From positions 1,674,001-1,738,000 of the forward strand of contig JARFXM010000004.1 of NCBI GenBank assembly GCA_029532625.1: 64,000 nt of DNA, given 5' to 3'. The notes beneath the pieces were generated by a model. That model had not been told where the DNA came from. It was given only the letters and a program-made list of their open reading frames with translations, and did not search any database. Every line of letters begins with the position of its first letter. Within the stretch, counting starts at the first letter, position 1. Below, one piece after another: positions 23,156-37,008 of the stretch. A program made the position numbers and the translations under genes. The DNA is from Lomentospora prolificans. Taxonomy: Eukaryota; Ascomycota; Sordariomycetes; Microascales; Microascaceae.

Positions 23156-26100
23156 ATGACGGAAAGGATTACAGACAAGCAGGTCGCCGACCTGCAGGCG
23201 CTGCTCCTAAAAAGCGACGTCATCACCGACAATAAGGTCAACGCCGTCAACGCCGTCAAGTCCGGCATCAAGCAGCACAACGTGCCCGAGACGTGCGTGC
23301 CCCAGCTCTTCGACGCCCTGCGCTCCGCCTCGGTATCGCAGCATGCCGCCCTCGCCAACGCCGGCTTCAGCTCGCTGAACCACCTCCTAACGCGGCTGTC
23401 GCGCCAGGAGCCCAAGTTCGTCTCCAAGGAGGCCATGCGCACGATGCCCGTCGTCATCGAGAAGCTGGGCGACCAGAAGGATAAGTTGAGGACGATTGCG
23501 ACGCAGGCCATGACGACTGTGTACGGCATCGCGCCGGCCGAGGTGGAGCGCTCCGTGCGGAATACGGCCATGTCGGGTAAGAACCCGCGGGCGAAGGAGG
23601 CCAGCATGCATTGGCTTGTGACGATGCACAAGGAGCAGGGGATGCAGTTTAGGACGTACGTCCCGCTTTTGATGGATCTTTTGGAGGACGCCGACGGTAT
23701 GGTGAGGGATGTCGCAAAGTCTACCGTTATCGAGCTCTTCAAGTAAGTGAAGGGGTATGTCCCTTCTGGGCCGCAAAAGTGGTGCTAACGCCATCTCTAG
23801 GACCGCCCCCGCTGCTGCTAAATCTGACCTCAAGCGACAACTCAAGAACTTCAAGGTCCGAACCGCCATCGAACAGGCCATTGTCAAGGCTCTCGCGCCC
23901 ACCGGTGGCGAGAGGTCTGAAGTCGTGACGCCTAGTCTCACCACGAGCGTATCGTCCCTAGCCGGAGCCGATCGTCCCGTCACTCCCATGTTCGAGGGAA
24001 AGGCTGATTCCGTCGAGCCTACCTACGTTAACACCCAACGAGAGTTAGACGAGATTTTCCGCGAGATGGGCTACCACTTTGAGGGCAGAGAGACGGAACA
24101 GAACTGGATGAAGAGGGAGGAAGGCGTCACGATTTTGCGCAGACTAATTGTCGGCAACGCGCCATCTGACTTTCCCGATGCGTACATCGCCGGCGTCCGC
24201 GCGCTGCTCGACGGAATCATCAAGGCTATCAACTCGCTACGGACGAGTTTGTCCAAGGAGGGATGCGCCCTTGTGCAAGATCTAGCCAACTGCTTCGGCC
24301 CTCGCATTGACCCAATGGTCGAGCTCCTCATGCAGACCTTGCTGAAGCTGTCAGCCTCGACTAAGAAGATTGCCTCACAACTAGCCAACACTACTATCGA
24401 TATCATCTTGAGCAAAGTGAGCTTTAGCAACCGCCTCCTGCAACATATTTCGTCGGCGAGCCAAGACAAGAATGTTCAGCCTCGCTTGTACGCCACTGGA
24501 TGGATGAAGACAATCTTGCTCAAAGAGGAACAGCACAAGGCTCATATTGAGCACGGGGGCGGACTCGATCTGGTCGAGAAGTCGATCAAGAAGGGCCTTG
24601 CGGATGCCAATCCTGGCGTGAGGGAGAAGTCGCGAGCCACGTATTGGACCTATGCGAAGATTTGGCCCGGAAGGGCGGAGATGTAAGTCAACCGTGAACC
24701 ACGTGGCAAAGGATGCTAGCATGGTAGCATACCTGCGAGCCTAGTCATTACTAACACGCTTTACTAGCATCATGGAGAATCTTGATTCAACGGCGCAGAA
24801 GTTGCTCCAGAAGGACCCCAACAATCCCAACTCTCCGAAGAAGGCGACGACAACGACGACTGCTGCACGGCCTGGGCTGGGTCTGTCAAAGAGCACAATG
24901 GGCGGTGCTAAGCCTTCACTGAGGGAAACTGTGATGGCAGGGCGAAAGGCTCTCGGTGGTGGAGTGAAGAATGTTCCGGCTAGACCAGGATCTGCGATGG
25001 CCGGCTTCTCTCCGGTGCGCAACGGCGCCAACTCGGCCGCGCCGGCTCCTGTTAGCTCAGGTCCCGTCCAACCCCGCCAACGACCAGAGTCTACGCTTGC
25101 CGTCAACTCTGGTGGCATGTCCGCGGCCCCCACGCGACCAACTAGGAGGCGCCCTGAACTGGCCGCTCGGCCTGCCACCGCCGGCCCTTACTCCGTCAGG
25201 TCGCATGGCGGACCTTCGGCAGAAGCGAGCAGCCCTACTGATACTGTCAAGTCTACGAAATCTACAGTGTCGAAGCCGTCGACGACCTCTTCGCCCCGCC
25301 GTACAGGCCAGCGACCTCGCCCCGGGCATGCCTCTCACGCGAGCGAGTCTAGCATACCTTCTCCTACCAAGGCCGCCTTCTCCAAGCCTTCGTCTCCTGC
25401 AAAAACCGGTTCTGTCCGGACTACCCCTGTGAAGCTTAAGAAGACACAGTCCAGCCCTGGGTCAGCAGGTAGTGCATCCAGGGCCGAGGAACTTACCCTG
25501 GTTGTTCCGACCATCGGAACCCTCCAGTCCACGCCACCTCGAGTTGCCCCTCCAATGCCTAGCCCGATTCCGGAGACACCCATTATGGCTGCGTCGGAGA
25601 GCACTCCGACGACCACACCCAAGGACTTGTCCCCGTCGAAGGCTCTTCAGGTCTACGAGGATCCGTTTGTTGACGACCAGTCTACGCCCAAGCTGGCGGC
25701 ATTCACTGGCCCTGTTCTCGAGGACCGTCCTATCAACGAGAACACTGTGCCAGCCCCTCTCGTCCCTGCGGATGCCCAGGCTCCAGACGAGCCTCCCTCA
25801 TCCCCTGAGAAGTCGCGGCAGAACTCGCGTCTCCTGGAGAGTGGCATCACGCGAGTCAAGGCCAAGTCCCTTGATGTACATGGATTCAGGAAATTCCAAT
25901 CCCTGATCCGCGACAACAAGGCGGTCTTCTCTGGCGATAAGTTCGAGACCCTGCTCCTTGGACTCTTCGACTTCCTGCAGGACCCTCTCGAGAACACGCC
26001 CCCGGAAAAGGTGCCGGATATCAAGGCGCAGGTCCTAGCGACCATCAAGCTTCTCCTTAAGAAGGATCGCTTCAACTTCCAACCTCACGTGTCGACTGGT

Positions 26101-26559
26101 CTTGAATCTCTGCTCCGTGCTCGAAGTGCCTACGAGGCACGAACTTATATTGTGAGCGGTCTCGAGCTACTTGCCGATGAGCTCGTTACCCTCGGCGACG
26201 CTTCAGAGCTTGTCATGACACTGACGGCCCAGCTTGACAAGAGCAATGATACTACGCCCGAGGGCTGCCGCTGCTTGGGCATGGGTATGCACGCGCTGAG
26301 GCAGCTGCTTGAGAAGCGCACCTCTTATGTGCCCTCGCAGACTGAGCTCCAGAGGCTTGCCGGGCTCGAGAGCCGGTGCCTCGACTCGGCTGACTCTGGC
26401 GTACGGATGGATGCTGTGCAGCTGTGCGTCGCGATGCACACCCGCCTTGGAGAAGCCGCTTTCTGGGAAGCACTCAAAGATATCAAGGACGACCCCAAGA
26501 ACTTGATTACTTATTACATTGTGAAAAAGCAGCGTGAACAGGAGGGGGAAGCCGCCTAA
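23156..26559 (+). CDS. stu1: CLASP-family microtubule-binding protein Stu1
   Basis: Three exons: 23156-23742, 23801-24682 and 24768-26559, giving 1086 residues, all with GTAAGT-type donors and phase-2 joins that restore Lys and Ile codons. The product is the fungal CLASP, which binds microtubules through TOG (HEAT-like) arrays, adds to the stability of spindle and kinetochore microtubules and is required for bipolar spindle function. Residues ~1-230 form the first TOG array (PQLFDALRSASVSQHAALAN, VVIEKLGDQKDKLRTIATQA, VPLLMDLLEDADGMVRDVA). Residues ~270-490 form the second (EEGVTILRRLI, IDPMVELLMQTLLKL, VREKSRATYWTYAKIWP). A Ser/Pro/Thr/Arg-rich linker of about 350 residues with many SP and TP sites follows, the usual microtubule-lattice and kinase-target region. 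The C-terminal ~230 residues form the conserved CLASP tail (LLLGLFDFLQDPLE, CRCLGMGMHALRQLLEKR). Length and layout match the ascomycete family. Confidence 0.93.
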
Positions 26560-27840
26560 GTGCCGAATAGGAGCGTGAGAGCTGTGTACGAGTTGAGCTT
26601 TTTTGCGTCCTCTTTCCTTTTCATGTCCCGTCCTGGTGCTGGTGGGAAGAAACCACAGTTGGCCCAAACAGACTAGAGAAAGTGTTACCCCAAAGCGAGG
26701 CGTCGGGATGCGATCCTTTTAAAGCAAGCACAGGGAGCCCTTTCCTTTTTTTCCTTTTTTTTTTTTTTTCTTTTTCTTTTTTTTTCCCTGGCGGAGGCGC
26801 AATTGTATACCATGGCCTGGAGTAGTGCGTGTGGATTTTCAAACCAGAATCAGTATCTTACGCTGAGCCCTTTTGTTCGTTGGCGGAATCCCGTCCTCGT
26901 GTGTATGGCACTTTATTCGAAGTAGTATGGTTTAATTGTAAGTTGTATTTGATTTCGTTGTTTTCGAGTCCGGCTCTTAGCCGAGATGTGATAATGTTTA
27001 CTCTGTGGGAGTGGTGCAGCTATCCTACCTCGGCGCTTTGAAGTGATCCAGGCCGTGCCACGTCTTGATGAGGGCTTAAGCTTTTGTTTGCTTCTGGAGT
27101 TGTATGGTGTTGGGATGCTTGCTTTCAGTTCAACGTCTCCAGCCTCGATTCAGCAGAGGGTATCCGCATTTCTGAGCTTTACGATCTTACGGTTCAACGG
27201 CTGCTTCAGCTGGAATAGTTAAGCTCTGAGGGAGTACGGGAATAAGCATACAATCTCGACATTCACATACGCACATGCGAGTGCGTTACGCAGCCTCCCC
27301 CTTGAAGCCCACCTAGGCCGAAGAAGAAATGAAACACGACGGAGTTGCACAGCATACTCTGGTTATCCGGCCCGTGAACCTAAGGAACAAAGGACCAGAT
27401 CTGGGTTCCCTCTTCTTGTTTCAACCTGCCTCTCTTCCTCCGCACTCTTCTCGCCGCGAGCTTTATGAGCATCGAAGTCAACTCTCTCCGCAAGGGTCAA
27501 GGTCTACGAGCGCGCAAGGGTTGGTAGTGACGGAGTGCAGTGCGCACTGACGTGATAGATTTGCACCAGGTGGCCTAGTACTATCACCCACCAGCCTCGA
27601 GCAAGTGCCTTTCCAAGGCCTCGAGCAACCAGATACTAAAATTCCATAGTTGATCGCCTTTTATCGACTCAAGCGCATCGGAAATAATCCGAATACGCTC
27701 TCTCAGAGTGTAATCAACAGGAGGACGGTAAAACACCGCCTTCAAAATTCAAAGTACTCGTCGTACTTTCTCGGGTTTGACTCAAGCTCCTCGTACCTGG
27801 GCGTGGGCGGAGAGTATTGGAGGAGTTAATTCGGTCTCGT
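26560..27840. other. Intergenic region downstream of stu1
   Basis: No gene is supportable. A long T tract at about 26740-26785 lies in the presumed 3' flank of stu1. The remainder has only short frames on both strands. Confidence 0.5.
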
Positions 27841-28586
27841 TTACACAGTCGTGCCACGCTCTCTTGGGTTCTTTCTTGATCCGTTCGAGAAGATGATAGC
27901 GCGAGATATGAATTCTCTATAAGCTGGGAAAAGATTCCGATCGGAGACGTCCCAGGTTCTGCGATCGAACTGGAGGCCCAAATGTTTGTGGAGCAGAAAA
28001 GTGAAGAACTGAAGCGGCGGCGGGGGCACGGGGAGTTCTTCGTCGTGATTCATAGATAGAGTGCGTCCAATATCAAAGGGATGTCGAGACTTCGCATCGG
28101 ACGGGATGTATTCTCGTAAATTACCTCTTGTTCGGATGGATAGCTAGACCAGATAAGGCAGACTGGCAGAGAGTACTCCACGGCACCATCGATGCGTTCT
28201 GGCACTGTACCTGAAAGATGCCGAGCAGGGCGATGGGAGCCTTTCGCTGTAAGCTCGAACTCTCGAGCAGCGTACTCATTCCGGAACTTTACAAGCTTCT
28301 CAAGCAATCTCTCATGGCTCCTAGATAATATAATGCCCGCGAATTCTGCACTCTCAGTCTCTGCGCCTGCTCCACAGCCATGTTTCCCGTCTTCCAGGAA
28401 AGTCTGGTTGTATGCGTCAGCCAGCAGCGCATCTGGGTGGAGAGCTCGGTGCGTTGCCTTGTGGAAGCCTTGCCTCCAAGCAATCATTCCTTCCGGTTCT
28501 TCGGGAGTAGGATTGGAGGTCCCAAGGGTATGTGTCCCACGGCCATCTGTTCCCGATACGCCAATAACAGAACTCTGGGAGGTCAT
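27841..28586 (-). CDS. Orphan protein, hypothetical (low confidence)
   Basis: The best coding candidate in a 10-kb gene-poor stretch. Exon 1, 28586-28125, reads on to a stop at 28050 if unspliced (178 residues). A better model splices at GAG/GTAATT (28124) to a pyrimidine-rich acceptor CTTCAG before 28008, a phase-0 join to a frame ending at 27841, giving 209 residues. The middle has ordinary protein composition with an amphipathic Leu/Arg/Glu segment (SHERLLEKLVKFRNEYAARE) and then a hydrophobic patch PVCLIWSSY; the second exon contains FFTFLLHKHLGLQF. I recognise no family, no signal peptide and no motif. No neighbour hints at a role. It could be a lineage-specific gene, a decayed one, or chance. 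Confidence 0.35.
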
Positions 28587-31500
28587 GATGACAGTACTTG
28601 ATTTCCACGCATTGTATCAGGTACTTCAAGTCGACTGCTTTCAAGAGTTCGGGCACATTTGAGCTGTCGTAATTGGGATTTCTAGATCCGTCGGGCTCAA
28701 TACTGGGCTCGAAGGAAATCGCCTAGTTTTCCGGGCCTCCTGTACAGCTGCAGTTGCTCGCTCCTGTTAAGGAAACATGAAGCTTTCAGCGGATCTAAAA
28801 GCTGAGCCGCATGCCCAAAGAACCGACATAGAGAATATTATAGCGCCATGAGTGCATCCTCGCATGCCGGAATCATCTCGAAGTCTGGCTTGGGAATGAT
28901 AGGCCGAGCATGGGCAAGCCAGACGATATGGAGGAAGGTTCGGCACGTGAGGAGCAAGGGCTCTCACGTCCGCTCAATCTTGGCACCTTGGAAAGATGCC
29001 GACTTCAGGTCGACCGGGAGGGTTTAATGGTAGATCATGGGGTGGGAGATGAAACGAGGAGTCGTGACAAGTTGGATAGGGACGTCTATTTACTGGCAAC
29101 ACCAGGCGGGAACCAGGCTGCTGGCAGAATAGCACTTGACACCGCTAGGATATGATATTGGGGAATTCCTCGAGCGAGAGTGGTTTTTGGCAAACGTACT
29201 CTCCAGTTTCCGTTTCCGTATATATATATTTCCTTTTTTTTCTTTCTCGAAAGCCTTTCCGTGAGCGTTGCGCACGGAATATCTTGAAGCCTGTTGTTAT
29301 CGGCCACTGCAGGGCGGAGAAGACCGAGGTGGGCGGCCGGGGTTGCGGTGCCGAAGAACCCACATCACCGATGCTCCTCGGGCAGCTCGGCTTATGTAGA
29401 TCATCGCCACGCCTCAGGTTTCTTACAATTTACATCTTATCTCAGTAGCTTCTAACTCCATTGTGGCCGGGGTGCGCCTGAGATCAATGAGGGCTCTGTA
29501 CCCAGGTCTGGATGGGGTCCATGTCAGGACAGTCAAAATGGGAAACGGAAGTAGTCTAGACACTTGTAATAGAATAATAACTCGAGAGGCGATGGTCAAC
29601 CCCTTCGCTTCCCCCACTAGAATGGCATCTCTGGCAGATAGTTTAGGCTGCACACGGGGGGGGGGGGGGGTTTGTCTGTATCGGATGCCGCCCCGGGGCA
29701 AGAGGGCAGAGGCACTGCACACCTTGGCGTTATTCAACGCCAGCTCGGCCACCTCTGCTTTCTCCCCTTGCTGGCTGGCTACTCGGATCGTCGTCCTTCT
29801 CCAGGCTACTCTTGGATTTGGATTTTAGTGTCGTTTGAAGAAGAGAGGGGAGCAGGGAATCTCTCCACAGTGGGTTTACTACTCCACTTTCTACCGTGGT
29901 CTATATTGGACGCCGCGATGAAACATGGCGTGTGGGATTTTACGGGGATTTTTTTTTTTTCTTTTTTGTTCTTTTGAACCTTTGGGGCGAGTATGTGTGT
30001 GTGTGTGGGATGTACGGAGTCGTACGACCGGTTTGACTGCTTCTTGTTTCTGCGAGTAACTCGTTTGTCAAGTGGGTTGTTTACATACCAGTTTCCTTCT
30101 TCGATATATATGAGGCGATATTACAGAAAGAGCTTGTTTCAAGAACCAAGGAAATTTAGGAAAACAATATATATAAAAAACCCCCCCAAAAAAAGGCCTT
30201 GGAATGAAGAAAGGATGCTCCGGCTCTTTTATAACTGGATTTTCTTCCCGGCCCCGTTCCCCAGTGATGGACAGAAGAAGATAGAAGGGTCGCCTCTGCA
30301 CATGCGGAATAACGGCGTTGATCCACATGGACACTCGAGCTCTCTCCTCTCTCTCCCCCTCTCCCTCGGTAATCGGAAGAAAGAAAAACAACGCAGGAGG
30401 CAAGTGAGGGGAGGCGAAGATCTTTGCCCTTGCACACGGTACGGAGGAAGCTTCGAGATCCAACGAAAATGTGAACTCTGTGTCTGTCATGCTTGTGCTT
30501 CCTGGTGACCCAGGACAGACGAAGAGGAGGGGAGGGCCAGCGGGCGCGAGATGGGGCCAAGTCGCATTTTGCCTTGCCGTTGCGGGCGTGGTAAAGAGAA
30601 CCACGGAACAGGGGAGCAGAAGCACGACATGGTTTTAGCAATCATGGATGGGGAAGAAGCCAGCACTCTGCTCTGGCGATGGTGCAAGAAAGTTCGTGGC
30701 TCGTCTTCTTTTTCGTATAGTCTAACATGGCTTACACGCATTTCCAGCGCCTCTCTAAAACAGGCTGGCCATCGAATGGCTAACGGTAGCTGGCTACGAT
30801 AGGGGACTGGTACTGGTCGTACGGGATTAATAGAAAAAGAACAAAGAAAACAACGGGTTTATCAGTCTTGAAGCGGCTAAGAGCGGGCTGGCAAGCGAGA
30901 TTCAGTTCACGGGACCGAGGAGCGCCTAATGGGGGAGGTGTCGTATGAAACGGGAATCCAAGAGCCAGCGTCATCTAGCTGCTACGTGGGATGGGGGGGG
31001 AGAGCGGGCGTAATTCACAAGTAGCTCACGTTAAAAACAAGACATACAATCGGGGATTTCTTTCACGCCTGGTTGGAAGGATAGAAATGGGGAAGAGGAG
31101 CGAGTGGAGGAAGGGTGAAATCTGAAACCGACTTCGCCCATTTTCTTGCCTTGCTGGCTCGGTCTCCGATTCGAAGACGGTGAGAAGAACCAGCTCCTGA
31201 TTTTGGCAGCTCAGGTTCGATTCGGGCTCTGGGGATCCTTGTCTTTGCTGGCTCTTCTCTTGCTATGATCCCAGAAGAGCAAAGTGGAGCGGGCTGTTTA
31301 TTGAAAGTGGTTTTCGGCTTTCGAAGAAACAGCGTGAGACTGAGAGATGAAGCTAAGCTAATAGCTCGTGGGGTTGCACACAAAAAAAGAGTTGGGGTTG
31401 CTTAGCCAGCAAGGATTCGGGGCCGGACCGCACCTGGCTTAATGGGCTCTTGAAACCAGGTCTAAAGTGAAAGGGACATGCCAGCCGTTTCGGGATCGCC

Positions 31501-34500
31501 TCCCGCTACTCCTCGAAAGGGGAGGAGAGAACCCCGTTGATGATCGGCTCCATGGATCGTTTTTTTGGTTAGGGTAGGGGTCGTCGCGTGGAAAACGAAA
31601 GGAGTTGGAGGGCGGATGGCTAGACGGGTTGATGTGATGCGCCCTTATGGGTCTGCGGATGATAGGACGGATTTTCAAGGTAGCAAGCCAGCAGTAAGTG
31701 AACATTTCCCCTCTGACTAGGCCGAGAAATGTAAATGTGAGAGATGAGCGATTGGAGGAGATATCAAATCCTTTCCGTAGAAATCGAAAATGGCGCCCCC
31801 TGTTGATAGTTGCAGCCCGTTAAGTATCGGGATCGTGTGGCTGGCCATGTCTTTTTCGACGCATCAGCACCAGCCTCGATCTTCGATCATGATGGATTCC
31901 CGCCCTCTTTTATTTTTATTTATTTTTATTATTTTTTTTCTCTCTCCAGCTGTCGCGTTTTGACTGGACGAGGGGAAGCCGCCAAGTGCCATCCGGCTGG
32001 GTTTTGGCCACCACGACAAAAATTGAGGAAGAAGCAACAAGAGCACGTTGGATGATCGCGGCGGGGCCCCGGCGTGGTGTTTGGGTGGCGCTGGCTAAGC
32101 TTTGGCCAGCCAGCCAGCTGGCCACGATGGAGTCGACTGTGAGGGAGAGTGAAGGACCAGCGAGCGTTTGGCTGTTGCATCGAGTGGGGCCCAGACCAGA
32201 CACTTCAACGCTCGCAAGCTCTCTGTGGCACCCTCTGTCTCCTCAGTTCCACAAAATGCCCGCCTGGCCACACCCCTGGAATTGGAAAGGGCGGGATTGG
32301 AGGTGGCGGTAACGGCAAGAGGAGACGACCGAGGACTGGGGTTGCCCACTTTAGCTGAAACAGTAGCTCGGCAAGGGAAGAATGGAAGAGAACGATGGAT
32401 TGATCCCATCGACGCTTTCTTGTCGGAACGTGGCCAGCTGCGAGGGCATGGGTGATAATAGTAAGACTGGTAGACGGAGACGTGTTCAGTGAGAATACCG
32501 ACTCGAGAGGCCATTATTTTTTGGAGGTTTTGGGTAGATTATTAGCCTCGAAGTATGCAGTGGCTGTTGCATATCGTGCAACCACTCGAGCCATTGGGAA
32601 CGATGAAAGCTTGATGGGGTTGAATGTTGCCTGACTTGTGCTTTTCGAGGTCTACTATCAGTATCAAGGTATGGCTGGCTGGCTGTCTTGGAAGGGTGAC
32701 GCTGGTGTTTCACAAAGGTGGTAGCACACCATTTTCCCAGCATCTCAATGTCGACAACCGAAAGGAAGTGGGAAACCTTGACAAGGGCAGCCAGCCACTT
32801 AAATTTGTCCCGGAATATTATGGAGCTGGAGATGCACTGCGACTCTGCCAGCCCGTCCTCTTCTCTTGCGAACGGCACGTCAACCCTCCCTTCTTTTACG
32901 ACATGGTCCAAAACCAACCGACCAGATGGCCAGGCCGCGCCCCAGGACAATGATTCGGTGTGAGGCTGATTTGTGCAGTTGCAGCCAGCCAGCGGAGATG
33001 AGGCTGGCGGATTCTTTCCTTCTTTTGCTTTTTTCGGTAGCGTAACGGTCAGCGCTAGGGCTGCGGAGCGAAATACAACCTCCACAGCCAGGCGCCAGCT
33101 CAGCTAGCTTGCTTACAATTTTTAGCATCATACTTTCCATGTATCATTGATGGGAGTACGAAAGAAACAAAGACACTGCTCGAAAAGGGGTAGCACGACC
33201 AGGCTAGGCCAACGGGACAGTTCAATCGAGGCTGACATGAGCCGGAGCCTAAGGAACAAAGGGTGGCTTGATGTTTGAAAAAAAGAAGGTTGTACCTCAG
33301 TATGTCAAGGATTGAAAATAAAAAGAAATAGGGGGACTCGGAGCTGGCTGGCTGGCTAGAGGAACCATCAATTGAGCGGTATCGTTGGAGGAGAAAAGCC
33401 AGACGACCCTCGTTTTTTGAGGGTCTCGAATCCCCTGGAGCTTACACTCGCTAATGCATGCGTGTCTGAGAAGAGCCCCCAAAGTGGCAGAAGTCTAAAG
33501 ATTATGTCTAACAGTCTTTACGCGGTGTGCAATCTACAGATGCTCATGGAAACGCATTTCCTGGTGAGCTCGTGGCTCGCTTTTTCAGGCATGAGAAAGA
33601 AAAGGAAAAAAAAAAAAGGAAAAAAGAAAAAGAGGCGGCCGTGTGTGCATACATGGATGTCTCGTCCCATCTCCATCACTGGATCGACCATGCGTATAGG
33701 CGAGAAGGCGAGCGGGAAGACCTCGCCTATTTTCCTCATTTGCCCCTGACCGAGATTGGTTGGACTTTGGGTTACGTGCTTCTGCCGGTTCTCTGAATCT
33801 GGGAATTCTGCGATAGACACACAAGATTGATGGCAAGGGAAGCGGGTACCCGCTTGGGGGGGGGGGGGGAGAGAAGGCACGGGAAGATGCGACGCAGGGA
33901 AGAAGGGGTGGTGGCAATCTCGTCCGTCCCAAAATAGGCTTTCGGCGCGGCTTGCGCTCTGAGGCTGCTTTGGGACTCTTGGGGATTAGCTGGCATTAGC
34001 CGCGGAGGGCTCAGCCTTCGCGCGTCGTGAACCGGAGGGTTGCGAATTTCGGGAATGCTTGTCAATGCCTATGCTGGCTATCGAGCGGGGAACCTTTTTG
34101 ATATCACGTCAAATGGCGGTCATCGCCAGCGGGAGGGAACTGGCCACAGAGCTCGACAAAGTCTGGCTTGGTCGACGGAACGAACCACTGAGGTGCGAAA
34201 AGACCAGGGTCTGGGGACGAGGTTGAAGATGGACACGACAAGGGTTCGATGCAGTCGAGATTGGACACAGGAACAGGAGCCACTTTGGGATACAACACAA
34301 GTATTATCCGTGGATTAGCCCAACATTAAAGGCAGCATCATTGAAATGGGGCCCCATACGAAGGTACATGGCCATAATTTATCGAGGGGCACCAACACGC
34401 AACACACACACACTCTCTCTCTGTCTCTCTCACTCCGAAAGAGAATCCGGGTTGGTGAAGGGATTGATCCACGAAATTTGGGTTGGAGTGGCCACATCAT

Positions 34501-37008
34501 CTCCCATAAATACTGGAAGGTGTGCGGTGCTGCGAACCCTCTTTCTCATGAGGAGACGCGGGTACCACCAGGTACTTCACAACCCGAAATGCCCCAAGAC
34601 ATGGACGTAGTTTACTCCTGTCAGAGCATCAGCCAACGACAAATATTGGCCAGCCGCACATTCGTTGGTGTGAACTTGGCCGAGGGAATAGAGAATTGAG
34701 GGCTACGCTCGTCTAGGAAATCCAGAATCCAGGGTTCCCCCATCAAGTTAATAATTCCCTCGCCCCCCTAAAAAAAAGAAAACGAAAAGAAGAAGAAAAA
34801 GAAAAAATTGTGCACACTCGACCTCTTACAGGAGTAGTAAGAGTTTCCCAGCTACGGACAGAAGAATGACGTGACATGGATGCCATTGGGACATCTGCAG
34901 ACCATCAGCCATCGGCCACCAGCCGGGCCAGCCATGCGCCAGACAACGGCTCTGGTTGTTTCGCTGGGAATTGAGTCGGCATCGGTACGACTGATCGCGC
35001 AGGGCGTGAACCCGTCACTGGTACAAGCTGTGGGTTTCAGAGAGACTCTGAGGGCTGAATACGAGCGATGACTTCCAACGTGGACATCTTCAAAATCCTG
35101 GATCCTGCCGGACAGCTGTCGTGTACGTGCAGGTATGTATGTACATGTACAGGAGGCGAGGTGGATACATTGATCAACTGAGGCGCTGAAGCCGCTCTGC
35201 TGGGCAAGAGAGGAAAGTGGTAATAATACGTATCTATTCCATCGACACACCTCCTCCGTACACTACTAGCATTGGCACGCCAGATCAATTGATCGATCCC
35301 TCAAACCTCGATGATATTCGACCTCTTTCCTCTCTGTAGTGGGCTGGCCAGGGTCCTGCAACTTGTAAACCAGTACGGATGGATAGGAGCTCGACAAAGT
35401 ACGAAGTACTGTCGAGCCTAGCGTTGCAACGCGTGCACTACTACCTCCAAGACCCCTCAATTTTGGATGGTCTCTGCACAAAACCCCCTGACTGCCGGGT
35501 TGTTCCATGCATCGAGGGACAGACGTTGCTGCTGCTCGTGCTACTAATTAATACGGCGTAGCCCAGCCAGGAGATGCAGAATAGCGCCAAGCCCTATTGA
35601 ACCTAGTCCGTTCTGGGCTGGTTAAATTGAACCCCATAATTCGACTCCTGTGATAGCGTCCCGTAAGTAATAATAGAATCGCCACTGGCCAGCAGGGCCA
35701 GCAGCGCGACACCGAGAGGCTATCCAGCGACTAGCCAGCGAGCGACCAGCACAACAACCTGAACCTGGTCCACTTCCTTTCTGTCTCAGTATACACCTCT
35801 ATTAACCCTAGCCTGGTGCTTGTTCTGCACATTTGTGAACAAGGAAGGGAAACGAAGAAAGAGGATGAGAGAGGACGAGTCGGTGTTCACAGTTGCATTG
35901 TGCGTATATGAGGAGAGTTCGAGTCGATGGAGCTGGGCTGTCTCATTTGGTTGGGTTTGATCCGCCTTCCGTACTTTATACATCCCGCCAGGCAGGTCGA
36001 GTACCTCCCCTCGTCTGCGCCAGACTCCAGCCCAAGGATGGCTGGATGGCCCCAGTAGTTCCCCAAGGAATTAGTGTACATTGATCCATATACCACCACC
36101 TGACTGAGGGCCAGCTTGTTTTCAGACTGTCAGCCAGCACAGGCGGCGGCTTGCGAGTCTCGATTCCAGCGTGGTGCCAACTGGAGGGCTCCCTAATTAT
36201 CAAACTGTGACCGCCGTCCCAGCGCTCTAGCTCTCGTGCTATCTCCTGTCATCCTCCCCTTATCCACATCAATCCCCGTCACTAACTTCATCTCTCCGTC
36301 TCCCTCGGCACCCCTTCCCTTTCTTCTCCTCAACCTCCGCCCTCACACTATCGCTCCTTTTGCCTACAAAAGCTGCATGCCGGGCATCAGACTGAGCAGT
36401 CATTGTCGTCCGCGTCTTTCTTGCCTTGTCCTTTCTTTCCGTCTTTCTTTTTGGGGGCTCTTCCAAAAAGAAATAACAGTATCGTGTCTGGGTCGAAATA
36501 GCACCCGGAAAAAAACGAGCAACATAACTCACGCTACACACAAACACACCCTGAGTCCGACCCGCACACGTCCACGGGTACAACCAACTCCACACTATTC
36601 GTTTCTAGTCTCCGTCCCTCTCCGTGCTGGCGTGTACACTGCTCCAACCCTACATACTCCAAGGGGCCCCAGTGATCCGGATCAGCCTTCGCTGAACCTA
36701 CTTCCATTCCCCTGGCGAATTTTGACTTTTTGTTCCTTTTTTTGGGTTTCTAGTTCAACTTCTCGGAACCTTATGACCATCCATCTCGAGCCCGTCCTCG
36801 CTTTCGTTTAGTGGCGCCCTCGATCCCCTCTCTTTTTCCTCAGCCATCCCTCGACCGAATACTTGGCGTAGCCCTTGTTTCATGCCGCTCAAGATTCCGA
36901 CCCTCGTTATCTAGCACCACAACACCACCTAACCGGTCCACCCGCCTCAGATTGTGCGATTGATACCTTTGCAACCCCCGAGTCCGATCCGCACAACCGC
37001 CGCCCATC
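28587..37008. other. Long gene-poor interval upstream of the LIM-RhoGAP gene
   Basis: Over 8 kb without a supportable gene. Open frames reach about 200 codons on either strand but have the composition of chance translation and no splice-linked partners. Simple sequence is common: TATATATA at 29220, G15 at 29656, GT repeats at 29993, a G13-14 run near 33858, CA followed by CT repeats at about 34405-34432, and CCAG/GGCT runs at 29770, 32106, 32672, 32983 and 33344. The final ~800 bp (from about 36230) are C/T-rich and probably the promoter and long 5' leader of the RhoGAP gene. I saw no tRNA. Confidence 0.55.
29656..29670. repeat. G15 homopolymer
   Basis: Fifteen consecutive G in intergenic DNA. 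Such runs are slip-prone in both replication and sequencing, so the exact length should not be trusted. Confidence 0.85.

Noticed and set aside
32486..33085. A 199-codon minus-strand frame in the 26.6-37 kb interval
   Set aside because: No motif, no codon bias like the neighbouring real genes, and it overlaps similar-sized frames on the other strand.
36236..36811. A 191-codon + strand frame just upstream of the RhoGAP gene
   Set aside because: Ser/Pro/Leu-rich translation of a C/T-rich leader; better explained as promoter and 5' untranslated sequence.
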